From assembly GCA_964561095.1 (NCBI GenBank), contig CAZLNV010000034.1, positions 1 through 7,770 on the forward strand: a stretch of 7,770 nucleotides of DNA. Direction: 5' to 3'. The notes under the pieces were generated by a model. That model did not search any database and was not told the DNA's origin. It worked only from the letters and a program-made list of their open reading frames with translations. Below, in pieces: positions 1 to 5,923 of the stretch. This DNA is from CAZLNV01 sp964561095. Lineage in GTDB: Bacteria > Bacillota_I > Bacilli_A > RF39 > UBA660. How positions within the stretch are numbered: position 1 is the stretch's first letter; every line of letters starts with the position of its first letter. A program made the translations under genes and the position numbers.

Positions 1-2
1 CA

Positions 3-29
3 ACAGGCCCAACAGGTCCAACAGGTCCA
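3..29 (+). repeat. Collagen tract 1 (9-bp Gly-Pro-Thr codon repeat)
   Basis: Three Thr-Gly-Pro triplets encoded by near-identical 9-bp units (ACAGGYCCA). The tract probably continues upstream of the window. Confidence 0.75.
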
Positions 30-965
30 GAAAATTTAGAAACGCTATCTATAGGTCATACAACTACTGGAAATCCCGGAACTGAAGCATTGGTATCCGA
101 AACAATGGAAGGTAACAAACACATATTAGAATTTGTAATTCCTAGAGGATTAGATGGTTTAGATGGCATAGATGGTGAATTAGGTCCAACAGGCCCAACG
201 GGTCCAACAGGCCCAGCCGGAACAAGTGTTAGAATATTAGGATCATATGATACATATGAGGATTTAATAGCTGAACATCCAACTGGAAATGTAGGAGACT
301 CTTACTTAGTGGATGAAGCTTTATATGTATGGTCTGAAAATGAAAATAGATGGCAAAATGTTGGCGTTGTTAGAGGACCACAGGGGATTCAAGGAATTCA
401 GGGTATTCAAGGAGAAACTGGTATACAGGGAGTAGAAGGTCCAATAGGCCCAACAGGTCCAGCAGGTCCAGAAAGAATACGTTCTGGATATTTTGTAACT
501 TTTAGTGAATCTTTCCCAGAAAATGGTTTTGAAATAATTTCGGGAGCAAGAATTCCAATTAAAAGAAAAGAAGTTGATACAACTGGGTTATATGTTCTTG
601 ATCAAAATGATAACACAATACAATTCAATAAAACAGGTGCTTATAAAGTAGAGTTTGTTGTCAGTGCATATGTTCCATATCAAAACAACACGTTTAATAA
701 AACAACAGATTTTATATCAGTAGGTTTAAGAAAAGTTGATGAAACTATAATTTTTGCTGGTGCTAGTTCGTGGGTATATAATGAATCATCAGTTCAATTA
801 GTTGCTCAAGGGATATGCATAATAAGTGATATATCAGAGCCTATTGAGTTAGTTAATTTAACAAAAAGAAGCATCTATTTAGATACCCCAAATATTATGA
901 ATACTATAACTGACTCATACTTTATAAATGCTCCGGTTACGTTATTAATTGAATATTTAGGATAA
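3..965 (+). CDS. Collagen-like surface protein with BclA-type C-terminal domain (5' partial)
   Basis: The frame is open to the left edge (codons in phase from base 3), so the true start lies outside the window; 320 codons are visible. There are three Gly-X-Y collagen tracts (nt 3-29, 147-221, 375-470) rich in Gly-Pro-Thr. They are separated by two non-collagen inserts: one ends in an 'EFVIPRG' motif, the other (nt 222-374) contains 'YDTYEDL', 'HPTGNVGDSYLV' and 'LYVW'. Similar linkers occur in collagen-like and phage tail-fibre proteins. The last ~165 residues (nt 471-962) contain 'NKTGAYKVEF' and end in 'LLIEYLG', resembling the trimeric C1q/TNF-like heads of BclA-type spore filaments. No membrane anchor is visible; any targeting signal would be upstream. 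The likely role is a trimeric surface or exosporium filament. The neighbouring glycosyltransferase suggests that the threonines of the collagen tracts are glycosylated (inference). A phage tail fibre is the alternative, but no other phage gene is present. Confidence 0.8.
   Translation, partial: TGPTGPTGPENLETLSIGHTTTGNPGTEALVSETMEGNKHILEFVIPRGLDGLDGIDGELGPTGPTGPTGPAGTSVRILGSYDTYEDLIAEHPTGNVGDSYLVDEALYVWSENENRWQNVGVVRGPQGIQGIQGIQGETGIQGVEGPIGPTGPAGPERIRSGYFVTFSESFPENGFEIISGARIPIKRKEVDTTGLYVLDQNDNTIQFNKTGAYKVEFVVSAYVPYQNNTFNKTTDFISVGLRKVDETIIFAGASSWVYNESSVQLVAQGICIISDISEPIELVNLTKRSIYLDTPNIMNTITDSYFINAPVTLLIEYLG
147..221 (+). repeat. Collagen tract 2
   Basis: Eight Gly-X-Y triplets plus a closing Gly. 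The first part is acidic (Gly-Leu-Asp, Gly-Ile-Asp), followed by Gly-Pro-Thr repeats encoded by 9-bp units like those of tract 1. Confidence 0.75.
375..470 (+). repeat. Collagen tract 3
   Basis: About ten Gly-X-Y triplets. The middle is Gly-Ile-Gln rich, and the end returns to Gly-Pro-Thr and Gly-Pro-Ala directly before the C-terminal head domain. Confidence 0.75.
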
Positions 966-970
966 ATATA

Positions 971-997
971 AAAGAAAAAATACAGTTTTTTCTTTTT
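971..997 (+). terminator. Weak A/T-stem terminator after the collagen-like gene
   Basis: A perfect 10-bp inverted repeat (971-980 and 986-995) with a 5-base loop (TACAG) and a short T run. The stem has only one G-C pair, so it is weak, but it sits directly after the stop codon and matches the style of the other hairpins in this window. Confidence 0.5.
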
Positions 998-1057
998 CTA
1001 TGTAATAAAACACCACATTATTTTTTAATACTTTCATATTTTAATATAGAGGTAAAA

Positions 1058-2140
1058 ATGAATAAGTATAAAGTATGCGTATATGCAATATGTAAAAATG
1101 AAGAAAAAAATATAGATGCTTGGGTATCTTCAATGAATGAGGCAGATGAAATATATGTTTTAGATACTGGTTCAACTGATAACTCTGTTAAACTTTTAAA
1201 AAAGTTAGGAGTACATGTGACTAAAAAAGTAGTGAAACCTTGGAGGTTTGATGTGGCAAGAAATAAATCACTTGAATTATTACCTAAAGATGTTGATATA
1301 TGTGTGTGTACTGATATTGATGAAAGATTTGATAAAGGTTGGAGAAGTATTTTAGAAAAATGCTGGAACAAAACAATTAATAGAGTAAGTTATAACTATA
1401 ACTGGAGTTTTGATTCGTTAGGAAATCCCGCTACGAATTTCTATATAAGTAAAATACATTCAAGAAATGGGTATACTTGGATTAATGCAGTTCATGAAGT
1501 CTTAAAATATAATTTAGATAATGAGATTGAAATAATAAATGATAATATTACATTAAATCATTATCAGGATTTTAAGAAGGAAAGAACCTCATATTTACCA
1601 CTTTTGGAATTGAGTGTAAAAGAAGACCCAAATAACGATAGAAACATGCATTATTTGGGTAGGGAATACATGTATCACAAAGAATGGAATAAATCTATAG
1701 ATACACTAATAAAACATTTAAATTTAAAAACTTCATTGTGGAAAGATGAAAGATCTGCTTCAATGAGATACATTTCTAGGTGTTACTCAGCATTAAAAAG
1801 ATATGATGAAGCAGAGTTTTGGCTAAAAAGAGCTATTGATGAGTCACCATATTTAAGAGAACCATATTTTGAAATGGGATATTTAAAGTATTCACAAAAT
1901 AAATATATGGAATCAAAAGAATATTTATTAAAATGTTTAGAAATTAAAAATAAAAGTAAAACATATTTAAATGAATATTTTTCTTGGGATGGTTCTATTG
2001 AAGATATGCTAAGCATTTGCGAGTTTAATTTAAAAAAATTTAAAGAAGCATTAAAATATGCTGCAAAGGCTGCTAAATTAAAACAAAATGAAAAAAGAAT
2101 AAAAGAGAATGTAAAAATAATGAAAAAATTTGTTAGCTAA
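1058..2140 (+). CDS. Family 2 glycosyltransferase with C-terminal TPR-like repeats
   Basis: 360 aa. The N-terminal GT-A domain (about residues 5-150) shows the family 2 pattern: 'VYAICKNEEKNI' near the start, 'VLDTGSTDNS' (34-43, nucleotide-sugar loop), a DxD metal site 'CTDIDER' (Asp86, Asp88) and 'WINAVHE' (141-147). From about residue 190 the protein is helical with TPR-like units (about 196-222, 233-265, 267-297 and 316-345), an arrangement seen in SunS-like and spore glycosyltransferases. No signal peptide or membrane segment is visible, so it is probably cytoplasmic. The start is fixed by an AGAGGT ribosome site at 1048-1053, five bases before ATG. Position next to the collagen-like gene suggests that protein as acceptor, as with C. 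difficile BclA3 and its neighbouring enzyme SgtA (known); the sugar and acceptor here are inference. Confidence 0.88.
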   Translation: MNKYKVCVYAICKNEEKNIDAWVSSMNEADEIYVLDTGSTDNSVKLLKKLGVHVTKKVVKPWRFDVARNKSLELLPKDVDICVCTDIDERFDKGWRSILEKCWNKTINRVSYNYNWSFDSLGNPATNFYISKIHSRNGYTWINAVHEVLKYNLDNEIEIINDNITLNHYQDFKKERTSYLPLLELSVKEDPNNDRNMHYLGREYMYHKEWNKSIDTLIKHLNLKTSLWKDERSASMRYISRCYSALKRYDEAEFWLKRAIDESPYLREPYFEMGYLKYSQNKYMESKEYLLKCLEIKNKSKTYLNEYFSWDGSIEDMLSICEFNLKKFKEALKYAAKAAKLKQNEKRIKENVKIMKKFVS

Positions 2141-2169
2141 AAACATTTGTTTTTAGCTTTATTTTTTTA
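2135..2169 (+). terminator. Rho-independent terminator of the glycosyltransferase gene
   Basis: A perfect 10-bp stem (AGCTAAAAAC, 2135-2144, with GTTTTTAGCT, 2149-2158), a 4-base loop and a T-rich tail (2159-2169). The left arm contains the stop codon of the glycosyltransferase gene. Confidence 0.8.
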
Positions 2170-2207
2170 GATAAAACTAATTTTTAAAATATTTTTTTTA
2201 TCTAAAA
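2165..2207. repeat. Perfect 12-bp inverted repeat
   Basis: TTTTAGATAAAA at 2165-2176 is the exact reverse complement of TTTTATCTAAAA at 2196-2207, with a 19-base A/T spacer. No T run follows the right arm, so it does not look like a + strand terminator. It could be an mRNA structure or operator upstream of the next gene, or chance in AT-rich DNA. Confidence 0.45.
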
Positions 2208-2220
2208 TTAACAATATTTT

Positions 2221-2259
2221 AAAGACGTTAAAAATTAAAAGTGTTTTATAAAAAGACGT
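2221..2259 (+). repeat. Direct repeat AAAGACGT, 31-bp period
   Basis: AAAGACGT occurs at 2221-2228 and 2252-2259. The start-to-start spacing of 31 bp is about three helical turns. The copies are among the few GC-containing words in a spacer that is otherwise A/T. They lie just upstream of the membrane-protein gene and could be regulator sites (inference). Confidence 0.35.
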
Positions 2260-2286
2260 CGTATATATTAAGTAGAGGAGGTAAAA

Positions 2287-3360
2287 ATGAAAAAAACAAT
2301 CTTTACTATTCTATTTATTTTTTTATTTATTTCAAATGTCAAATCATTGGATTGGGATAGTGAAATACCAGTAAATAAAAATATTGTTATAGAAAAAATT
2401 GAAGAACGGTATAAATGGTATAAGTTAAATAAAACAAATGAAAGAGTAGAAAATTCTATGGAAAACAATTGCGAATATTTTGAAAAAATAGAAACTACTT
2501 TTAGTGATTGGAATGAATCTATTCCAGAAGAAAAGAATAATAGAATTATAGAAAAGAAAGAAGAAGTAATTATTGATGAATATAATATTATATCTTTTGA
2601 AAACTTTTTAACCGCTAATATATCTATCAAAGAACTAAAAATTAAAAATTCTAGAAATGAAATTTTGGGATATACCATAACTGAATGCAGAAATTGTAAT
2701 GCTTCATATGAAGAATATAAATATTTATATGATAATAATAGAGATACATCAGTTTCTATTACAAATAATTCAGTCATCAGATTAAAATTAGATGAAAATT
2801 GTTCTGATAATCCAAGAATAGAATTATATTATAATACTGAAGCAGTAATTTTTGGCTGGACTGTATATCTAAATTATAATAGTAGTGTTTATGTGAAAAA
2901 AATGGATTTTAATAAAGCAAATATGATTTTAAATAGTTTTCCGGTTTCTTCATATTATATAATTCCAATAACAAGCAATTGGATATATTTTGAAAATAAT
3001 GTAAGAAAACTTTATCGGTATAAAGATTCTCTTGTCAGTTGTTATGATTATGAAAAAGAATATCTTGATGGATATTTTGTCAATGTAGATAATTATATCA
3101 AAGATGAATCATCAAAGATTAGTTTCTATAAATATAAAGAAGTTAATCAAATAAAAGAAAAATGTATTAAAGAAGAAAATACTATTGAAACTAATCAATT
3201 AGATGATAAAAATGATAAATTAGCTATTAATTATTCTTATAAGAAAAAATCAAAAGATTATTCTTTAATTCCTGTTTTTTTAATCGCTTTAGGTGGAATA
3301 TTGATTCTTTTGGTACTTATATGCAGAAAGATGAGAAAAAATATAAAAGAGTGTCGATAG
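2287..3360 (+). CDS. Unrecognised secreted protein with C-terminal membrane anchor
   Basis: 357 aa; no family recognised with confidence. It has a clear N-terminal signal peptide: MKK, a hydrophobic core to about residue 16, and probable cleavage after 'NVKS' at residue 20. A single membrane helix (about 327-346) is followed by a basic tail. It should therefore be a type I protein with about 300 residues outside the membrane. The outer part is rich in Asn, Lys, Glu and Tyr and has six cysteines (62, 134, 137, 172, 252, 293), including a CxxC. Residues 72-92 ('FSDWNESIP' and after) faintly recall TSP1-like WSxW segments, and about 105-205 reads like a beta-sandwich of the discoidin type; both are weak guesses. 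A strong AGAGGAGG site (2274-2281) precedes ATG. A sigma-H-like promoter overlaps its stop codon, so spoIIA is probably a separate unit, although no strong terminator separates them. Confidence 0.75.
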   Translation: MKKTIFTILFIFLFISNVKSLDWDSEIPVNKNIVIEKIEERYKWYKLNKTNERVENSMENNCEYFEKIETTFSDWNESIPEEKNNRIIEKKEEVIIDEYNIISFENFLTANISIKELKIKNSRNEILGYTITECRNCNASYEEYKYLYDNNRDTSVSITNNSVIRLKLDENCSDNPRIELYYNTEAVIFGWTVYLNYNSSVYVKKMDFNKANMILNSFPVSSYYIIPITSNWIYFENNVRKLYRYKDSLVSCYDYEKEYLDGYFVNVDNYIKDESSKISFYKYKEVNQIKEKCIKEENTIETNQLDDKNDKLAINYSYKKKSKDYSLIPVFLIALGGILILLVLICRKMRKNIKECR

Positions 3361-3385
3361 AATTATTTTTCTAGTTTTGTCGAAT
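3357..3385 (+). promoter_or_regulatory. Putative sigma-H promoter of the spoIIA operon
   Basis: ATAGAATTA (3357-3365) matches the sigma-H -35 consensus RnAGGAwWW at all but one position, and GTCGAAT (3379-3385) matches the -10 consensus RnnGAAT fully. The spacer is 13 bp, one longer than the usual 11-12. spoIIA operons are classically driven by sigma-H. The predicted start leaves a leader of about 45 bases before spoIIAA. Confidence 0.5.
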
Positions 3386-3435
3386 ATGTATAAAATTAAA
3401 AAAAAATAATCTACACTTATTAGGCAGGTGAATAT

Positions 3436-3777
3436 ATGTTTAAAATAGATGTTAAATTTAAAAAAGGAGTACTTTTTATAAGAATAGAAGGTGAATTAGA
3501 TGAAAAAAATTCTAAGGAATCAAGAAAATCAATAATTCCTATTTTATTAAAAAATGGTTTCAAATATGTTGTTCTTAATTTGGACGATGTTAATTATATT
3601 GACAATTACGGTATAGAGTTAATTGAAGAAATAAATAATATTGTTATGCAGTTTAATGGGAAAACAACATTAATAAAAAATAAAAAGATAGAAAAACTAC
3701 TAAAAGGTACACTTGTTGAGAATATACTATATAAAGTTAAAAATGAAGCTTTAGCATTGGGGGTTTTTGAATTATGA
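3436..3777 (+). CDS. spoIIAA: SpoIIAA-like STAS-domain anti-anti-sigma factor, phosphoserine replaced
   Basis: 113 aa, close to the usual ~117 aa of SpoIIAA. The single STAS domain shows the family marks 'RIEGELDEKN' (16-25) and 'VLNLDDVNYID' (46-56). In B. subtilis the next residues are Ser-Ser-Gly-Leu, where Ser58 is phosphorylated by SpoIIAB and dephosphorylated by SpoIIE. Here residues 56-59 are Asp-Asn-Tyr-Gly (GAC AAT TAC GGT, 3601-3612), so the acceptor serine is a tyrosine and its neighbour an asparagine. The gene is preceded by AGGTGA (3426-3431) and its stop overlaps the sigF start (ATGA, 3774-3777). The usual middle gene spoIIAB is absent. The family assignment rests on STAS motifs plus the adjacent sigF; whether it still works as an anti-anti-sigma factor is open. 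Confidence 0.85.
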   Translation: MFKIDVKFKKGVLFIRIEGELDEKNSKESRKSIIPILLKNGFKYVVLNLDDVNYIDNYGIELIEEINNIVMQFNGKTTLIKNKKIEKLLKGTLVENILYKVKNEALALGVFEL

Positions 3778-4430
3778 AACAGAGTATTTATGAATTAATC
3801 GATCAGAATAAAAAACTTATTTATAAAATAGCTTCTAAATATAGTAAATATTCAGACATAGATGATTTATTTCAAGTTGGATGTATTGGTTTAATTAATG
3901 CTTATAAAAATTTTAAAGATAATTTTGATACAAAATTTTCTACTTATGCTTATAAATATATTTTGGGCGAAATTACTTCATATTTGAAAAATGACAGATT
4001 AATAAAAGTTGGAAATGAATCATCGAAAATATATAAACTTTATGAGAAGGTTAGGGATCATCTTATAAATTCAAGTAATAAAGCCCCAACAACAAAAGAG
4101 ATTGCTGATTTTATTGGCATCAGTGAGTATGAATTATATAACTCTATTACAAATCATTACATAATTGAAAGTATTGATAAAGAAATTAAAGAAGATTTAT
4201 CACTTCAAGATGTAATTGGTAATGATGAAAGAGAAGAATTAGATACTAAAATAGATTTATTTAATATACTTAATAAATTATCACTCGATGAACAGGAATT
4301 AATCAATTACAGATATTATAAAGATTACACTCAAAGTGAAACGGCAGAGTTGATGGGTTTATCTCAAGTACAAGTATCTAGAGCCGAAAATAAAATATTA
4401 ACTAGAATGAAAAAAGAAATGATCATGTGA
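3774..4430 (+). CDS. sigF: Forespore RNA polymerase sigma factor F
   Basis: 218 aa sigma-70 family protein. Region 2 contains 'DDLFQVGCIGLINAYKNF' and 'FSTYAYKYILGEI', typical of sporulation sigma factors. Region 3 contains 'APTTKEIADFIGIS'. Region 4.2 has 'RYYKDYTQSETAELMGLSQVQVSR', split here as 'RYYKDYTQSE' and 'LSQVQVSR', close to B. subtilis sigma F ('RYYKDQTQSE', 'ISQVQVSR') and less like sigma G or B. It is about 35 residues shorter than B. subtilis sigma F (255 aa), the loss being mainly at the N-terminus. The start is forced because an in-frame TGA lies at 3768-3770. Only a weak GGGGG (3759-3763) precedes ATG, so translation is probably coupled to spoIIAA. In model species this factor starts forespore transcription and is held inactive by SpoIIAB, whose gene is not here. 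Confidence 0.92.
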   Translation: MKQSIYELIDQNKKLIYKIASKYSKYSDIDDLFQVGCIGLINAYKNFKDNFDTKFSTYAYKYILGEITSYLKNDRLIKVGNESSKIYKLYEKVRDHLINSSNKAPTTKEIADFIGISEYELYNSITNHYIIESIDKEIKEDLSLQDVIGNDEREELDTKIDLFNILNKLSLDEQELINYRYYKDYTQSETAELMGLSQVQVSRAENKILTRMKKEMIM

Positions 4431-4444
4431 GAATTTCTTTTTTT
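4410..4444 (+). terminator. A/T-stem terminator at the end of sigF
   Basis: A perfect 11-bp inverted repeat (4410-4420 with 4433-4443), 12-base loop, and T-run ending at 4444. The left arm is the last part of the sigF coding region. Only one G-C pair is in the stem, so readthrough into spoVA is plausible. Confidence 0.5.
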
Positions 4445-4470
4445 AAAAACATAAAAAAATATTTTTAATT

Positions 4471-4499
4471 GTATTAAAAACAAATAAATTCACATAATA
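4471..4499 (+). promoter_or_regulatory. Possible sigma-G/F-type promoter of spoVA
   Basis: CATAATA (4493-4499) fits the sigma-G -10 consensus CATWMTA fully. GTATT (4471-4475), 17 bases upstream, partly fits the sigma-G and sigma-F -35 elements. spoVA operons are sigma-G dependent in B. subtilis. Against it, the predicted start falls at about 4505, at the edge of the ribosome site, and the region is very AT-rich. Confidence 0.35.
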
Positions 4500-4504
4500 A
4501 AATT

Positions 4505-4517
4505 AGGTGATTGAGTG
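4505..4517 (+). promoter_or_regulatory. Ribosome site deciding the GTG start of spoVAC
   Basis: AGGTGA (4505-4510) sits four bases before GTG at 4515-4517. The nearby TTG at 4511 is out of frame, and no in-frame ATG is suitably placed, so GTG is the start. Confidence 0.7.
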
Positions 4518-4949
4518 AATAAAAAAGAATATAAAGAATTAGTCAAAGAAAAAACTCCAAGAGAAAATGTATGGAAAAATTTAGTAATTGCATTTTTAAT
4601 AGGTGGACTCATGGGCGTTTTGGGTCAGGGGATAACAGATATATTTAATAAATTATGTGGTTTTGGGATTAAAGATTCTTATATGCTTACAATGGCAGTA
4701 TTAGTTATTATTTCTTCCCTACTTACAGGACTAGGCTTTTTTGACAAAATTGTTTCTTTTGCAAGAGCGGGTTTAATTGTACCAACTACAGGATTTGCAC
4801 ATGCAATGACAAGTGCTGCGATGGATTACAGAAAAGAAGGTTTTGTGAAAGGAATAGGTGGTAATATTTTCAAACTAACAGGAAGTATTATACTTTATGG
4901 GCTGGTATTTAGCTTTTTTACTGTCTTAGTAAAGGTGATATTTAAATGA
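4515..4949 (+). CDS. spoVAC: Stage V sporulation protein AC (SpoVA channel subunit)
   Basis: 144 aa, near the usual ~150. After a charged N-terminus ('NKKEYKELVKEKTPR') come hydrophobic segments at about 21-43, 57-75 and 119-143. The family motifs 'FLIGGLMGVLGQ' (27-38), 'TGLGFFDKI' (71-79) and 'AGLIVPTTGFAHAM' (85-98) are present. SpoVAC lies in the inner spore membrane; in B. subtilis it is a mechanosensitive channel component of the SpoVA complex that moves Ca-dipicolinate during spore formation and germination (known). It is the first gene of a three-gene operon: its stop overlaps the spoVAD start (ATGA, 4946-4949). spoVAA and spoVAB, which precede it in B. subtilis, are missing; clostridia also manage with C-D-E only. 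Confidence 0.95.
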   Translation: MNKKEYKELVKEKTPRENVWKNLVIAFLIGGLMGVLGQGITDIFNKLCGFGIKDSYMLTMAVLVIISSLLTGLGFFDKIVSFARAGLIVPTTGFAHAMTSAAMDYRKEGFVKGIGGNIFKLTGSIILYGLVFSFFTVLVKVIFK

Positions 4950-5923
4950 AAAATATAAAATTTACAAATGTGTATATTAACGACTACTTTACACTTCTTG
5001 GCAGTTTAGAGCATAAGCCTACAATTGCAAAAAAAGTTGATAAAATCATTGATGAATATTATGTTAATAAAAAAACTCCCGAAGAAGGAGAAAGTGAATA
5101 TCAAAATATCGTAGTTAGTGAGCTTCTTAATAAAAACAATTTTAAAGATATAGATATTGATCTAATGATTGGAGCAGATTTACAGAATCAGTTATTTGCT
5201 TCTAATTTTAATGCAATAAACTATAATATACCTTTCCTAGGAGTTTATAGCGCATGTGCAAGTTTTGTGGAAGGTTTAATTGTAGCTTCGGCACTAATAC
5301 AGGCAAAAGGAATTAAAAGTTCTATTGTAGTAACTTCATCAAATAACTTAGTAACTGAAAAACAATTTAGATTTCCGATAGAATATGGAGCTGTCAAAAA
5401 GAAAGTAAATTCATTTACTTGTAGTGGTGCAGTATCAGCTATGCTAACAAATAAAAAAAGCAAAATAAAAGTGGAAAGTGCTAATATTGGTAAAATAATT
5501 GATATGGGTTGCACTGATACAAATGATATGGGTTCAGCGATGGCTCCTGGAGTAGCTGAAACACTTTATGATCATTTTATTTCGGCGGAAAGAAAGCCAA
5601 GTTATTATGATGTTATTTTAACAGGTGATTTAGGTGTATTTGGTACATTTATATTAAAAGAATATATGTTAAAAAAATATAAAATAAAATTAAATAATGT
5701 AGTTGATGCAGGAACAATTATTTATAATAATAAACCCGATTCAGATTTTGCAGGTGCTTCAGGCCCAGTGTGTGCCCCTTTAGTGCTGTTCTCAGATTTA
5801 ATTAAAAAATATAAAAAAATATTAGTAGTCGCAAGTGGTTCACTTCATTCATGTGTAAGTGCTAACTTAAAAAAACAAATACCTGGCGTTGGGCACGCTA
5901 TTAGTCTGGAGGTGTTAGAATGA
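4946..5923 (+). CDS. spoVAD: Stage V sporulation protein AD (dipicolinate-binding, thiolase fold)
   Basis: 325 aa, slightly shorter than B. subtilis SpoVAD (338). It has a thiolase or ketoacyl-synthase-like fold with the cysteine motif 'SACASFVEG' around Cys104. Family motifs follow in order: 'TEKQFRFPIEYG' (137-148), 'CSGAVS' (159-164), 'DMGSAMAPG' (194-202), 'DVILTGDLG' (222-230) and 'FAGASGPVCAP' (268-278). In B. subtilis it is a peripheral membrane protein that binds dipicolinic acid for the SpoVA channel rather than an enzyme (known). An AAGGTGA site (4932-4938) precedes ATG, and both ends are joined to neighbours by ATGA overlaps, indicating coupled translation of spoVAC-D-E. Its presence implies that this organism packs dipicolinate, so spoVFAB or an EtfA-type synthesis route should exist elsewhere. 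Confidence 0.96.
   Translation: MKNIKFTNVYINDYFTLLGSLEHKPTIAKKVDKIIDEYYVNKKTPEEGESEYQNIVVSELLNKNNFKDIDIDLMIGADLQNQLFASNFNAINYNIPFLGVYSACASFVEGLIVASALIQAKGIKSSIVVTSSNNLVTEKQFRFPIEYGAVKKKVNSFTCSGAVSAMLTNKKSKIKVESANIGKIIDMGCTDTNDMGSAMAPGVAETLYDHFISAERKPSYYDVILTGDLGVFGTFILKEYMLKKYKIKLNNVVDAGTIIYNNKPDSDFAGASGPVCAPLVLFSDLIKKYKKILVVASGSLHSCVSANLKKQIPGVGHAISLEVLE

Noticed and set aside
90..92. TTG as the start of the collagen-like gene
   Set aside because: The frame continues open upstream with collagen triplets to the left edge, so the true start is outside the window.
1035..1043. CATATTTTA as a sigma-K/E -10 for the glycosyltransferase gene
   Set aside because: It matches the consensus word, but the predicted start would fall within the ribosome site and the upstream AC element is 18 rather than 17 bases away in very AT-rich DNA.
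1018..1371. Open frame on the minus strand
   Set aside because: It lies opposite the well-supported glycosyltransferase gene and shows no recognisable protein features; it is a shadow of that gene's AT-rich codons.
1783..2777. Minus-strand open frames at 1783-2016 and 2268-2777
   Set aside because: Both are antisense to supported genes with good ribosome sites and have hydrophobic, low-complexity translations expected from AT-rich shadows.
3362..3410. 9-bp inverted repeat ATTATTTTT / AAAAATAAT around the spoIIA promoter
   Set aside because: Pure A/T arms with a 31-base loop; easily expected by chance in this composition.
3700..3800. A hidden or frameshifted spoIIAB between spoIIAA and sigF
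   Set aside because: The two reading frames overlap by four bases and both proteins are complete in their conserved domains, so no spoIIAB remnant can lie between them.
5245..5514. Minus-strand open frame inside spoVAD
   Set aside because: Antisense to the conserved core of spoVAD; no independent support.
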